A stretch of 64,000 bases of DNA from Hyphomonadaceae bacterium (GCA_023384105.1 JAHDXR010000011.1:1-64000), one strand, 5' to 3'. Positions 17,984 through 28,998 are shown, counted from the first letter of the stretch. Numbers and translations are program-made. The notes: generated by a model from the sequence alone, not told the origin.

Positions 17984-19212
17984 TGGACGCGACGCGTTAC
18001 GCCGACGGCCGCGCCGCCATCACCCGCAACGCAACGGTCGAGTTCGCGGCGGATAGGCTGACGTTCAGCGTCGGCGAAGCGCACCATGCCTGGACCTGCG
18101 CAGACCTGCGCCGCGCCGACGACGGCGCGGGCCGCGTGATCCTCAAACGCAAGCCCGACACCGGCGAGCGGCTCTATCTCAGCGAAGCAGACGGCGACCG
18201 GCTGAAGCTGGCGGCGCCGGCGCTGTTCGGGCCGCGCGCCTATGGCGTCGAGGGCCGCGCGACGGTGCTCGGCGTCGCCGGCGCCGCGTGGTCGCTTGCG
18301 GCGGTGTTCCTGCTCGGCGTGCCGCTGGCCGCCGCACCGATCGCCGAGCGCATGCCGACGCGCATCCGCACGCAGATTTCGGATATTTCCTGGTCTCAGG
18401 TGGAATTGTTCGCCGACTATTGCGACGACAGCGACGAGGCCGCGCACATCCTCAACGACGTGGCCTACCGGATGATGGCGGCGTCGGACGTGGCGATGCG
18501 CGACGACATCTGGATCACCATCGTCGACGCGCCGTTCCCCAACGCGTTCGCGCTGCCGGACAACTCGATCCTGGTGACCGACGACCTGATCGCGATGTCC
18601 GAGCATCCGGACGAACTCACCGGCGTCATCGCCCACGAGATCGCCCACATCGAGCACAACCACGTCATGAAGAACATCGTCCGTTCGGTGGGCGCGGGCG
18701 TCTTCTTCGACGTCGTGGTCGGCGGCGCCGGCGCCGGGCAGATGGTGGCGATCGCGTCCGTCAATCTCGCCGGCCTGCGCTACAGCCGCGGCGACGAGAC
18801 CGACGCCGACGAACGCGGCCTCGACTATCTCGACGCCGCCGGCGTGGATGCCGCCGGCCTGGCGCGCCTGTTCGAGCGCTTCCAGGTGGAAGCGCAGGCG
18901 CAGGCGGGAGACGCCGGCGAAATCCCCACCATGCTTTCAAGCCACCCCGCCACCGCCGAACGCGCCGCAGCGGCCCGCGCCCGCGCGCGCACAGGCCTTT
19001 CGCCCTCGATGACCGATGCGGAGTGGCAGGTGGTGCGCCGAGCCTGCGGCTCGGCCCTGCTGCACCAGGAAGAACCGGCTCCCGTCGCTCCAGCCGCTCC
19101 CGACACGCCGCAGGCGCCCCCGATCCAAGGCGCAAAACCGGAACAACTCGAAGGCGGAGCAAAACCGGGCGCGGCCACGCCTGCGGGACATGGTGCCGCG
19201 GGGGAGGATTGA
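17983..19212 (+). CDS. M48-family metallopeptidase, membrane-associated
   Basis: A 409-residue zinc protease. The N-terminal 80 residues form a domain without obvious catalytic function (ITRNATVEFAADRLTFSVG), followed by one membrane helix (LGVAGAAWSLAAVFLLGVPL) and an M48 domain with the HEIAHIEHNH active site near residue 215 and the third zinc ligand in DETDADERGLDYL near 268. The C-terminus is Pro/Ala-rich and low-complexity. Coupled to DUF898 (TGATG). The final codons and stop lie inside the oppositely transcribed tRNA-Thr gene, so the tail is under RNA-structure constraint. Confidence 0.88.
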   Translation: MDATRYADGRAAITRNATVEFAADRLTFSVGEAHHAWTCADLRRADDGAGRVILKRKPDTGERLYLSEADGDRLKLAAPALFGPRAYGVEGRATVLGVAGAAWSLAAVFLLGVPLAAAPIAERMPTRIRTQISDISWSQVELFADYCDDSDEAAHILNDVAYRMMAASDVAMRDDIWITIVDAPFPNAFALPDNSILVTDDLIAMSEHPDELTGVIAHEIAHIEHNHVMKNIVRSVGAGVFFDVVVGGAGAGQMVAIASVNLAGLRYSRGDETDADERGLDYLDAAGVDAAGLARLFERFQVEAQAQAGDAGEIPTMLSSHPATAERAAAARARARTGLSPSMTDAEWQVVRRACGSALLHQEEPAPVAPAAPDTPQAPPIQGAKPEQLEGGAKPGAATPAGHGAAGED

Positions 19213-19265
19213 ACTCCCGACCTCACCCTTACCAAGGGTGCGCTCTACCACTGAGCTACCGCGGC
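19191..19265 (-). tRNA. tRNA-Thr (anticodon GGT)
   Basis: Read on the minus strand, 5' GCCGCGGTAGCTCAGTGGTA opens the acceptor stem and D arm. The anticodon stem-loop is CACCC-TTGGTAA-GGGTG with anticodon GGT, then the T arm GGGAGTTCAATCCTCCC, the 3' acceptor strand CCGCGGC, discriminator A and an encoded CCA (19191-19193). All four stems pair. The 3' 22 bases overlap the end of the convergent M48 protease gene. Confidence 0.97.
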
Positions 19266-19331
19266 AAACCCCGAAGCGGGGGCTTCTAGCCCGCGTCGCG
19301 GGCATAGGGAAGCCCGCTTGGACGCGGCGCC

Positions 19332-22300
19332 TCAGCCGCCGGTCAGCCGGGCCAGGGCGGCCTGATAGTTGGCCAGGCGAGCGGCGTAGTATTCCGGGGC
19401 CGCGCCGGCGTTCTGGCGCCGCTCCTGGAGCTTCTTCTCCGCCTCCGTCAACTCTTTGGCGTTGGGGTTGAGAAGGTTCTCATAAGCTTGGCGGACGATC
19501 GAAATCGCGGCCGAGAGTTCGGCCTTCGTCCGGGCGATATTGGCCTTGGAGTCGAGGCGGAGATCAGCGGCGACCAGGCCGAGGCCATAGGTCTTTAGCG
19601 CGCCGCGGGTCTTGCTGTTGGTCGCCACCACGCCTGGGGTCAAGCCCAGCGCGCCGAGCGCGTCGCGCCCGTCCCGGCCCGGATCGATGCGGACGGCCTT
19701 GTCGCCCAACGGGGTGATCTTGATCCGCTCGAAGCCGTCTTCCTTCACGATCTCCGCCCGGCCCGCGCCGGCTATGGCGCGATTGATCTGGGTGACGAGC
19801 GTGGAGAGCGTGTCGCGCTCGCCGATGCGGATCGTCGCGAGGCGCCGGCCGTCGACGCCGATCTTGAACTCATCGCCGACGCGCACCGCGCTGCGGTCGA
19901 CGAGCGCGGCGGAATCGTTCGTGGCGAGCGCGCCGCGCGGCAGGCCGAGCACATCGAGCGCGGAGCCGCCGGACTGGTCCACCGCGAGGCTCGTCATCGC
20001 GAACGGCCCGCCGACAGAATTGAACGTGCGCGTCCAGTCCGCGGCGCCGTCGTCGCCCAGGCGCGTGAGGAAGCTCGACTTCGACGACGCGCCCTGTCCG
20101 GCGATCAGCCCCCCGGTCATGCCGGCGGCGTACACTTGACCGTTGACGATCGCGAGACTGTTCACGGAATCGTCCTGCGCCGAGCCGAGATAGGTCGCGC
20201 GGTCGAGCGCGGTGGAGACGAGATCGGCGTCGAGCCGCGCGACGAAGCCCTCCTGCCCCGCAACGGCGCCGGTCGCCGTCGAGCCGAGCGTGAGCCGATC
20301 GGCGCCGATCTCGCCGCCGACATAGAGCGAGGCACCGTCGGCGACGATGGCGTTGATCGCGCCCTTGTAGAAATAGCCAATGTCGCGCGTGGCGCCGGCG
20401 CTGAAACCCGCCGAACTCGAATAGGTGAAGCTGCGCAGCACGCCGCGATTGTTTTCGACGCCGCCGGTGATGATTTCGACGCCGCCCGCGCCGTTGTCGC
20501 GCACCGTCAGCGCGGTGGCCGCATCGGCGCCGCCGCTGCCGAACTGACGAGTGAACAGCTCGCCGCCGGCGGCGGAGTAGCCGCGCACGTAGCCGTCGAC
20601 GCCGCCCAGCGCGACCTGCCCAACCAGCGCGGACTCGGTCTGGCCGGCGACGATGACGCTGCCGTCCGGGGCAAAGGCGATGGCGTTGACCTGGTCGGCG
20701 CCGTTGGCGCCGCGGCGTGCGGTCCAAAGCTCCTTGCCGCTGGAATCGTAGACGGTGACGAAGCTGTCGGCGCCGCTCTTGGCCGTAGTTCCGGCGAGCG
20801 CGCCCTCCACCGAGCCGGCGATGGCGACCTTGCCGTCGGCGGATACGGCAAGCGCAAATCCGCTGGCGGACTCCGCCGCGCCGAGCACCTCCGCAAACGC
20901 GAGCTTGCCGGCGGAATCGTATTTGAGCAGCGCAACGTCGCGCGCGCCCTTGATGGCGCTGGAGGCGCTGTCGCCGCCGAGGTCGGCGAGGATATAGACC
21001 GAACCGTCGGCGCCCGTAGCCACCGAGCGCGCGGTGGCGATCTGCATGCCGCCGCCGATGCTGACATCGAACGCGCGCCCCGCAAACCAGCCGGACGCGT
21101 TGGCGCTGGGCGCGGTGAAGGTCGAACTTGCCGGGATAGTCATCGTCACGGCCGCCCCGCGCGCGGCGCGCTCGACGACGCTCAGCGCGCCCGGCGGATC
21201 GTCCGCGCGGCTGACCGCGTCGATCGGATCGAGCGTCAACGCATGCGAGACGCCGCCAAGGCTGATGTCCGAGACGCCGCTCACCGTCTGCGAGCCGCCG
21301 GTGACGGCGCGAAGGCCCGCGCCGCCGCCCGACAATTCCGTGGCGACGACGCCAAGATCGTAGCCCTGCGCCGCCAATGCGTCGTTGAGGCGAAGCGCGG
21401 CGCTCTCCAGCGTGCGCGGATCGCCCGGCTCAAGCGTCGCCGAGACGGTGCGTTGCCCCCACACCGTGTCGAAGGTGATCGAAACGGTCTGATCGCTCAG
21501 CAGCGCCGCGACATTGTCGGCCACGCCGGTTGCGGCTTGGGCGCCGGTGAAGCTGCGATCGGCGGAGAAGGCGCCGCCGACGGCGAACGCGGGCGCATCG
21601 GCGCTCAGCGCGAGGGCGTCGCCGTTGATGGTGATGGACTGGATGCGCTGGCCGGCGCCCTCGGCCACCGACCATTGCGTGAGATCGCCGCTCGAAGCGC
21701 CGACATAAACGCCTGCCGCGTTCAGCGCCGCGTCGAGCCGCGCCTGGAACGCGGCGCTCCACTCGCCGGGGGCGACGTCGGGGTCGCCGGCGCGTTCCGC
21801 CGCGCTGATCGAGACGCTGACCGTCTTGTTTCCCGTCGGCGTGGCGACGACGATCTCGATGTCGAGCGCGCCGGCATGGGTGAGCAGCGGCGACGACGAC
21901 GCGCTGTAGCTGCGGATCGCATCGCCATAGGGCTGGCCGGCGCCGGCGACGGGCAAGCCGCCCGTAGCCCAAGCGCCGGGCGCCTGCAGCACGGCGTCAT
22001 GCGCGGCCTCGTTGAGCGTGGCGCTGACGCCGATCACATCATGCAGCGCATCGATCTGCAGCGTGAGCGTGCCGCCGTCATCGACGAGCGAAGCCACCGC
22101 GGAAACGCCTTTCTCGCGCAGCTTCGCGTTCAGCTGATCGGCGAGTTCGCCGGCGGTGAGGCCATCGTCGCCGCCATCGATAATGATGCTGTGCGTGGTG
22201 GTGTTGGTGGTGAAATAGAACGTCTGCTTGCCGGTGAAGAGATCGCTCGCGGCTGCGACCGCGCCCGCTTCGAACCGGCGCGCGAATACGCCCTCGCGCA

Positions 22301-23801
22301 GGCCGCCGACCATGCCGGGCTGCTCCACCGTCTCCAGCGCCGTCGCCTTGCCGCTGATGCTGAAGCTGGAGGCGCGGATGTTGTCGGCGCTGTAGATCGA
22401 GAAGCCGAGCTGGCCGCTGTCTTCCCAGACGTCGACGCCGGCGGCGAGCCCCTGCTCGTGCATGAGCTGCGTCAGCCGCTCGGCGAGATCTTCCATGATG
22501 GCGCGGTCGTCGCTTTCGCCGGCGCGCGCGCGCCAGGCTTCGAGATCGTCGCTGCGCCAGGCGGTGGTCACCGTGAACATGCGCCCGTCGGGCGTTTCGA
22601 GCTTGATGACCGCCTCGCCCGCGGCGCGCAGCGCGTCCTCGAACTTGTTGGCGCCATCCGACATCATCGCGCCGGTGCGCTGTTCCCAGGCGCCCGCCGG
22701 CGCCGACGTGTAGGGCGGGCCGGCGCCGAACCAGCCGCCGCCGATGAGCGAGCCGATCGGATCGGCTGTAGCCGCAGGACGATCCAGCCAGACCGGCTGG
22801 CCGCCCTGTCCGCCGACGTCTTCGAGCTTGATCAGGCGCGCGCCGTTGCTTGTCGCGCCGAGCGCGTAAAAAGCAGGCGTCGTCGAGACCGGGGCGAAAG
22901 ACACTTTCTCGCCCGCCCGCACGTCGACCTTAAGCGCATACTGCTTGGGGCCGGTGTAGCGGGAGGTGACGGTGCGGCCGGCCAGCGTCGTGGTGGTCTC
23001 TTTCGGCGTGATGTCGGCGGCTTCGAGCCGGGTGGCGACGCCGGCGGCGGCGAGCCTGCCGTTGATGAAGCTGATGACGTTGCCGAAGCTGCGCGTCACC
23101 GAGCCCATCTGCGACAGATCGATCGACACATTGCGCACGACGCCCGCCGCCGACGTCGCCGTCATCGTGAACTGCGCGTTCGGATCGAGGCCCGCGAGCT
23201 TGTCGTAGAGGCCGCCGCGATGGATGTAGCCGGTCTGGTAGTCCTCCGAGCGCATCGGCATGGCGAGCGTGGTCTGCGCGGAGTCGACGCGATCGCCCTG
23301 CGCCAGACGGATGTCCTCGAACTGCTGCTTGGCGAAGAACGCTTCGAGTTCGGTGAGGCCGCGGGCGAATTGCGTGAGCGTCCTGGCGCGGTCCGCGGCC
23401 GAGAGCTTTTCGTTCTCGGCGTTGCCGGCGAGCGCCTGCAGCGTGGTCAGGCCCGAATAGAGCGCGAACAGCCGCTTATAGTCGCCGGTGGCGCCGAGAT
23501 CGCTGTAGAGCTTGGCTTCGGTGTCGAAGAACGCCTTACGGTCGAAGGCGCGCTGGATCAGCACTTCGGCGCTCGGCGACACGCCTGGCGTCCAGACCGG
23601 CGCGAGCGGCGCGTTGGGATCCTGGGTGAGCGCGCCGACGTCGACGCCGATGCCCGCCTTGGCGCGCGCCCATGAGGTCAGCAAGGTCGCGTCGACGCCA
23701 TAGCTTGCGCTCGACGTCGTCCCGCCCAACAGGGCGCTCGCGATGTTGATATTGCTGACCAAACCGACCGCTCCCGCGAAGCCGTCAGCTTCGCGCAACA
23801 C
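19332..23801 (-). CDS. Very large beta-propeller / flagellin-IN-like protein, FlaEY-like
   Basis: About 1475-1489 residues. Residues ~1-200 are helical (NINIASALLGG, then DRARTLTQFARGLTELEAFF). The middle holds several blocks with flagellin hook IN-like character (GELADQLNAKLREKGVSAV; LSTLVTQINRAIAGAGRAEI). Residues ~920-1280 are SBBP-type beta-propeller repeats such as ALAVSADGKVAIAGSVEGAL and AIAFAPDGSVIVAGQTESAL. The C-terminus is a helical region (SKANIARTKAELSAAISIVR). The start may be GTG 23801 or TTG 23762 (GGAG eight bases before). No Sec signal is visible. The layout recalls Caulobacter FlaEY, required for flagellar filament assembly, but that match is from memory. It could instead be another surface protein. 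Confidence 0.7.
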   Translation of the reverse strand: MLREADGFAGAVGLVSNINIASALLGGTTSSASYGVDATLLTSWARAKAGIGVDVGALTQDPNAPLAPVWTPGVSPSAEVLIQRAFDRKAFFDTEAKLYSDLGATGDYKRLFALYSGLTTLQALAGNAENEKLSAADRARTLTQFARGLTELEAFFAKQQFEDIRLAQGDRVDSAQTTLAMPMRSEDYQTGYIHRGGLYDKLAGLDPNAQFTMTATSAAGVVRNVSIDLSQMGSVTRSFGNVISFINGRLAAAGVATRLEAADITPKETTTTLAGRTVTSRYTGPKQYALKVDVRAGEKVSFAPVSTTPAFYALGATSNGARLIKLEDVGGQGGQPVWLDRPAATADPIGSLIGGGWFGAGPPYTSAPAGAWEQRTGAMMSDGANKFEDALRAAGEAVIKLETPDGRMFTVTTAWRSDDLEAWRARAGESDDRAIMEDLAERLTQLMHEQGLAAGVDVWEDSGQLGFSIYSADNIRASSFSISGKATALETVEQPGMVGGLREGVFARRFEAGAVAAASDLFTGKQTFYFTTNTTTHSIIIDGGDDGLTAGELADQLNAKLREKGVSAVASLVDDGGTLTLQIDALHDVIGVSATLNEAAHDAVLQAPGAWATGGLPVAGAGQPYGDAIRSYSASSSPLLTHAGALDIEIVVATPTGNKTVSVSISAAERAGDPDVAPGEWSAAFQARLDAALNAAGVYVGASSGDLTQWSVAEGAGQRIQSITINGDALALSADAPAFAVGGAFSADRSFTGAQAATGVADNVAALLSDQTVSITFDTVWGQRTVSATLEPGDPRTLESAALRLNDALAAQGYDLGVVATELSGGGAGLRAVTGGSQTVSGVSDISLGGVSHALTLDPIDAVSRADDPPGALSVVERAARGAAVTMTIPASSTFTAPSANASGWFAGRAFDVSIGGGMQIATARSVATGADGSVYILADLGGDSASSAIKGARDVALLKYDSAGKLAFAEVLGAAESASGFALAVSADGKVAIAGSVEGALAGTTAKSGADSFVTVYDSSGKELWTARRGANGADQVNAIAFAPDGSVIVAGQTESALVGQVALGGVDGYVRGYSAAGGELFTRQFGSGGADAATALTVRDNGAGGVEIITGGVENNRGVLRSFTYSSSAGFSAGATRDIGYFYKGAINAIVADGASLYVGGEIGADRLTLGSTATGAVAGQEGFVARLDADLVSTALDRATYLGSAQDDSVNSLAIVNGQVYAAGMTGGLIAGQGASSKSSFLTRLGDDGAADWTRTFNSVGGPFAMTSLAVDQSGGSALDVLGLPRGALATNDSAALVDRSAVRVGDEFKIGVDGRRLATIRIGERDTLSTLVTQINRAIAGAGRAEIVKEDGFERIKITPLGDKAVRIDPGRDGRDALGALGLTPGVVATNSKTRGALKTYGLGLVAADLRLDSKANIARTKAELSAAISIVRQAYENLLNPNAKELTEAEKKLQERRQNAGAAPEYYAARLANYQAALARLTGG

Positions 23802-23829
23802 TCGTAAACGGCTGGTTCGCAGGAAAGCG

Positions 23830-24687
23830 TTAACGAAGCCCGGTGAAGTGGGCGACCTCGCCGAAGATCGGGTACTCGAGCAGGCGCGGCCAAAGCGTGA
23901 CGCCCTGCCAGATGCTCAAGACCATCACCAGCACGGCGGCCGCGCCCAGCAGCAGCCGCGCCGGCGCGATTTTGGTCACGTAACCGGCTAGCGGCGCAGC
24001 GGCGACGCCGCCCAGAATCAGGCCGCCGAGCGCCGCGCCGCCCTGCGCCAGGCCGCCTTCAAGCTGAAACCGACCGGTGAACAACGTCCACAGAAAGGTT
24101 ATCGAGATCGCAACCGTGACCACGAATTCGGCGGCGTTAACGCTGCCGATCACGTAGCGGGGCGCGTGGCCGCGCCCGAGCAGCGTCGACGACACCACCG
24201 GCCCCCAGCCGCCGCCGCCGCTGGCGTCGAGAAAGCCGCCAACGACGCCGATCGGAATCACATGCTTGACGTGGGGCGGCTCCTCCTTCGGCTCGCGCAG
24301 CGCTCGCGTCAGCATGAACACGCCGAGCAGACCGAGATAAGCGATCACGATGGCCTTGATGAAGGTGGCGTCGAAGCCGGTCAGCAGATAGGCGCCCGCC
24401 GCGCCGCCGACGACGCCGGCAGGCGCCAGGCGGAGGAAGAGCTTCCAGTCGATGTTGCGGTGCGCGAAATGCGAGGCGCCCGAGGCGCCCGTGGTGAAGC
24501 ATTCCGCGGCGTGGATGGTGGCGGAGGCCTGCGCCGGGGGCACGCCCAGCGCCAACAGCACGCTGCTGGAAATTACGCCGTAGGCCATGCCTACCGCGCC
24601 ATCCACCAGTTGGGCGAAAAAGCCGACCAGAAGGAACAGGCCAAACGTGCTCCACACTGCGGGCCAAAGGTCCGGAGCCAATTCCAT
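23830..24687 (-). CDS. TSUP-family (TauE/SafE-like) permease
   Basis: A 285-residue multi-pass inner-membrane protein of the sulfite exporter TauE/SafE family. Family signature blocks are FFAQLVDGAVGMAYGVISS near residue 20, QASATIHAAECFTTGASGAS near 50, and the internal repeat PIGVVGGFLDASGGGGWGP near 150. Typical substrates of relatives are sulfite, sulfoacetate or other organosulfur anions; none can be assigned here. ATG at 24687 has GAGG upstream and begins at the membrane region; the longer frame is discounted. It is followed by the FlaEY-like gene after 28 bases, probably by chance. Confidence 0.88.
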   Translation of the reverse strand: MELAPDLWPAVWSTFGLFLLVGFFAQLVDGAVGMAYGVISSSVLLALGVPPAQASATIHAAECFTTGASGASHFAHRNIDWKLFLRLAPAGVVGGAAGAYLLTGFDATFIKAIVIAYLGLLGVFMLTRALREPKEEPPHVKHVIPIGVVGGFLDASGGGGWGPVVSSTLLGRGHAPRYVIGSVNAAEFVVTVAISITFLWTLFTGRFQLEGGLAQGGAALGGLILGGVAAAPLAGYVTKIAPARLLLGAAAVLVMVLSIWQGVTLWPRLLEYPIFGEVAHFTGLR

Positions 24688-25003
24688 TACGCCTCTTCGG
24701 TCGCCTGGGGCGAAGCATAGCCCGTTGCAGCCCAATGCGGCCAGAGCGAGGCAGTTCCCGCGTTAACCATTGGCGCGCGGACACCGTTGTCCGAACCGCC
24801 GTAAAGGCTTGTGGCGCTCATATCCCCCGCTCCATCCGGCAGCACATGCGCTGGGCCGGACGGGCGAACAAGTGGCCCGCCCTAAACCTCGCCTATAGCA
24901 GGCCGTAAGCCCGCGGCGGCCCAAGCGCCGCAGACGCCGTTGCCGTGCATTTAAGATGCGGCGGCGGGCGCGGCGACTTGCTGAGCCGCCGCGCCCAACC
25001 CCG
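24688..25003. other. Intergenic stretch without a recognisable gene
   Basis: About 316 bases between two minus-strand genes (M28 peptidase upstream, TSUP permease downstream). No convincing reading frame is seen. At its right end GGGCGCGGCG (from about 24967) can pair with CGCCGCGCCC a few bases later, a plausible hairpin downstream of the peptidase stop, but without a T-run on the minus strand. The rest presumably carries the permease promoter; I could not place it. Confidence 0.5.
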
Positions 25004-26683
<1,680 letters not shown>

Positions 26684-26848
26684 TTCGTATCCCCCAAGAG
26701 TTTTTTCCTGAGCAGACACCTAGCCGGACCGGCACCTTTCCTCAACCAGCCTGTTCCGCTGGGGACAGCACAGCCGGCGTCTGCTATATCACTTTTCGAG
26801 GCTGCCGATGGCGGCGGCGCATGCATGGCGGCCCATTGGAGGCCTGGC

Positions 26849-28648
26849 GTGGACGCTCCGCGCTCCGAACGGCGGTTGACGGCGATACTTGCGGCCGATG
26901 TCGCAGGCTACAGTCGCATGCTCAACACCGACGAAACGGCCACGCTCGCCGCGTTCAAGTCGTGCCTGAACGAACTGCTTTCGCCGCTGGTGCGCGAGCA
27001 TCGCGGGCGCATCGTCAAGACCATGGGCGACGGGGTGCTGGCGGAGTTCGCCAGCGCTTTCGACGCGCTGATCTGCGCCGTCGCGTTTCAGCAGGCGATG
27101 GCTGAACGCAACGCCGGAAGCAGCCGGCGGATGGATTTTCGCATCGGCGTCAACGCCGGCGACGCGGTGCTGGAGGACGGCGACGTCTTCGGCGAAACGG
27201 TGGCTATCGCCGCGCGGCTGGAAAAGCTTGCGCCGCCCGGCGGCGTCTGCGTGTCTGCGCGGGTGCGCGAGGACGCGCTTGGCCGCGGCGATCTCGCCTT
27301 CGAGGACGCCGGCGAACACTACCTCAAGAACATCGAACGCCCGGTGCGCGTGTTCTGCCTCAGGCTCGACGCCTCCGCATCGCTGCCGCTGCCCTTGCCG
27401 GACAAACCCTCCATCGCCGTGCTGCCGTTCGAGAATTTGAGCGGCGACCGCGAGCAGGACTATTTCGCGGACGGCCTGAGCGAGGACATCATCTCGGCGC
27501 TGTCCCGCTGGCGCTGGTTTTTCGTCATCGCCCGGAATTCGAGTTTCGCGTACAGAGGCCGCGCCGCCGACGCTGCGAAGGTCGGCAGGGATCTCGGCGT
27601 GCGCTACCTTCTGGAGGGCAGCGTCCGCCGCGCCGGCCAGCGCATCCGAGTCGGCGTGCAGCTGATCGACACCAACAACGCCACGCACATCTGGTCCGAA
27701 ATCTATGACCGCGACCTGACCGACATTTTTGCGCTGCACGACGAGATCACCGAGCACGTCGTGACCGCCATCGAGCCCGCGATGCTGCATCACGAGGGCA
27801 TGCGCGCCTCGCACATAGCCGCAGCCGATCTCAATGCGTTCGACTGCTTCCAGCGCGGCATGTGGCATCTCAACAAGGTCAGCGCCGAGGACTTCCGCAA
27901 GGCGGAGGAGCTGTTCCGCGAAGCCATCCGCCTCGATCCCGGCCTGGCGCTCGGGCGGGCCGGGCTTGCCCGCACGCTCTATGGACGCGCCGTCTACGGC
28001 TGGTCCGCCGATGCGATGTCGGACTTCCGCGCCGCAGAGGAGGCCGCGCGCGCAGCCATCACGCTCGACGCGCGCGAGGCCACGGCCCACTTCGCGCTGT
28101 CGGGCGCGCTGCTCTATCTCGGCCGGCATGCGGAGGCGCTGAAGGAGGCGGAGCGGACGCTCTCGCTCAATCCGAATTTCGCCTTCGGCCACTTCCGGCT
28201 CGGGCAAGTGCTGATCTATTGCGGCCGCGCGAACGAGGCGGTGGCGCCGCTCGAGCGCAGCATCCGGCTCAATCCGTTCGATCCGCAGATGTCGGCGATG
28301 CTGTCGACGCTCGCGCTCGCCCAGTTTCACGCCGGCGATTACGCCGGCGCCGCCGCGCGCGCCGCCGAAGCCGCGCGCGGCCACGACAAGCGCGCGCCGC
28401 TCATCCGCGCGGCGAGCCTCGCCCGGCTCGGCATCATCAGCGAGGCGCACGCGCTGCTTACGCCGAGCTTGCGGGCGCGAGCGGCCGCGCTGATCGGCGG
28501 CGGCCCCTACGCGCGCAGGGACGACGTTCAGGACTTCTTCGACGCCTTGCGCTTGGCCGGCTTCGACGATCTTTCCTTGCGCGCCGACCTGGACGAGGCG
28601 GCGAACTCGGCGATCGCGTCCGACAGCGGGTGGTCGTCGTCGGGGTAG
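26849..28648 (+). CDS. Class III cyclase-like / TolB-like / TPR protein
   Basis: 599 residues in three parts. Residues ~5-175 are a class III nucleotidyl cyclase homology domain (RRLTAILAADVAGYSRM, RGRIVKTMGDGVLAEF, DVFGETVAIAARLEKL). Residues ~180-320 are a TolB-like segment (PSIAVLPFENLSGDREQDYF, RYLLEGSVRRAG). The rest is TPR repeats (LFREAIRLDPGLALGRAGLA, LKEAERTLSLNPNFAFGHFR). Both metal aspartates, the purine-site Lys and the DVFG Asp are present, but the transition-state Asn is Ala (VAIAAR instead of VNxAAR), so cyclase activity is doubtful. The GTG at 26849 has GGAGG six bases upstream. Soluble; no membrane helix. Confidence 0.85.
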   Translation: MDAPRSERRLTAILAADVAGYSRMLNTDETATLAAFKSCLNELLSPLVREHRGRIVKTMGDGVLAEFASAFDALICAVAFQQAMAERNAGSSRRMDFRIGVNAGDAVLEDGDVFGETVAIAARLEKLAPPGGVCVSARVREDALGRGDLAFEDAGEHYLKNIERPVRVFCLRLDASASLPLPLPDKPSIAVLPFENLSGDREQDYFADGLSEDIISALSRWRWFFVIARNSSFAYRGRAADAAKVGRDLGVRYLLEGSVRRAGQRIRVGVQLIDTNNATHIWSEIYDRDLTDIFALHDEITEHVVTAIEPAMLHHEGMRASHIAAADLNAFDCFQRGMWHLNKVSAEDFRKAEELFREAIRLDPGLALGRAGLARTLYGRAVYGWSADAMSDFRAAEEAARAAITLDAREATAHFALSGALLYLGRHAEALKEAERTLSLNPNFAFGHFRLGQVLIYCGRANEAVAPLERSIRLNPFDPQMSAMLSTLALAQFHAGDYAGAAARAAEAARGHDKRAPLIRAASLARLGIISEAHALLTPSLRARAAALIGGGPYARRDDVQDFFDALRLAGFDDLSLRADLDEAANSAIASDSGWSSSG

Positions 28649-28998
28649 CGCCCGCGCAGCGTCACGCTGATCACGCCGGGCGTCATCACCGTGTCCGGCG
28701 TCTGGGTGATGTGCAGGCCGAAATCGTAGGCGGCCTCCCAGTTGAACACCATCGGCGTCGGCGGATTGGCCGAAAGCGCGGCGTGGATCGTAGCGCGCAG
28801 CGCCTCGTGAATGCCGCGCGGCAAGGCGTCGAGATAACGCTGCAGCACCCTTCGCAAGGCCGGCTCGTCGGGAAACGCAATCGACGCATCGAGCCTCGCG
28901 CCCGGCGAGAACGCGCCGATCTCGGCTGCCGTGACGCCCAATCTGCCGGGGGCGAACTTATCGTTGAGCTTGAAGACGGTCGCGTTCATCGCTGGCAT
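28528..28998 (-). CDS. Conserved-looking hypothetical protein, 156 aa
   Basis: A 156-residue soluble protein starting MPAMNATVFKLNDKF. ATG at 28998 has AGGAGG at five-base spacing. The body (RVLQRYLDALPRGIHEALRA; VFNWEAAYDFGLHITQTPDT; VISVTLRGRYPDD) looks like a folded alpha/beta domain; the last 25 residues are Lys/Ser/Arg-rich. I do not recognise the family. The 3' end overlaps the convergent cyclase-TPR gene by 121 bases, and that overlap codes for the basic tail here and for the extended C-terminus there. Confidence 0.6.
   Translation of the reverse strand: MPAMNATVFKLNDKFAPGRLGVTAAEIGAFSPGARLDASIAFPDEPALRRVLQRYLDALPRGIHEALRATIHAALSANPPTPMVFNWEAAYDFGLHITQTPDTVMTPGVISVTLRGRYPDDDHPLSDAIAEFAASSRSARKERSSKPAKRKASKKS

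Noticed and set aside
20136-23675. 1179-residue plus-strand frame opposite the FlaEY-like gene
   Set aside because: Arg/Gly/Ala-rich with no domain; the minus strand has clear propeller and IN-like repeats.
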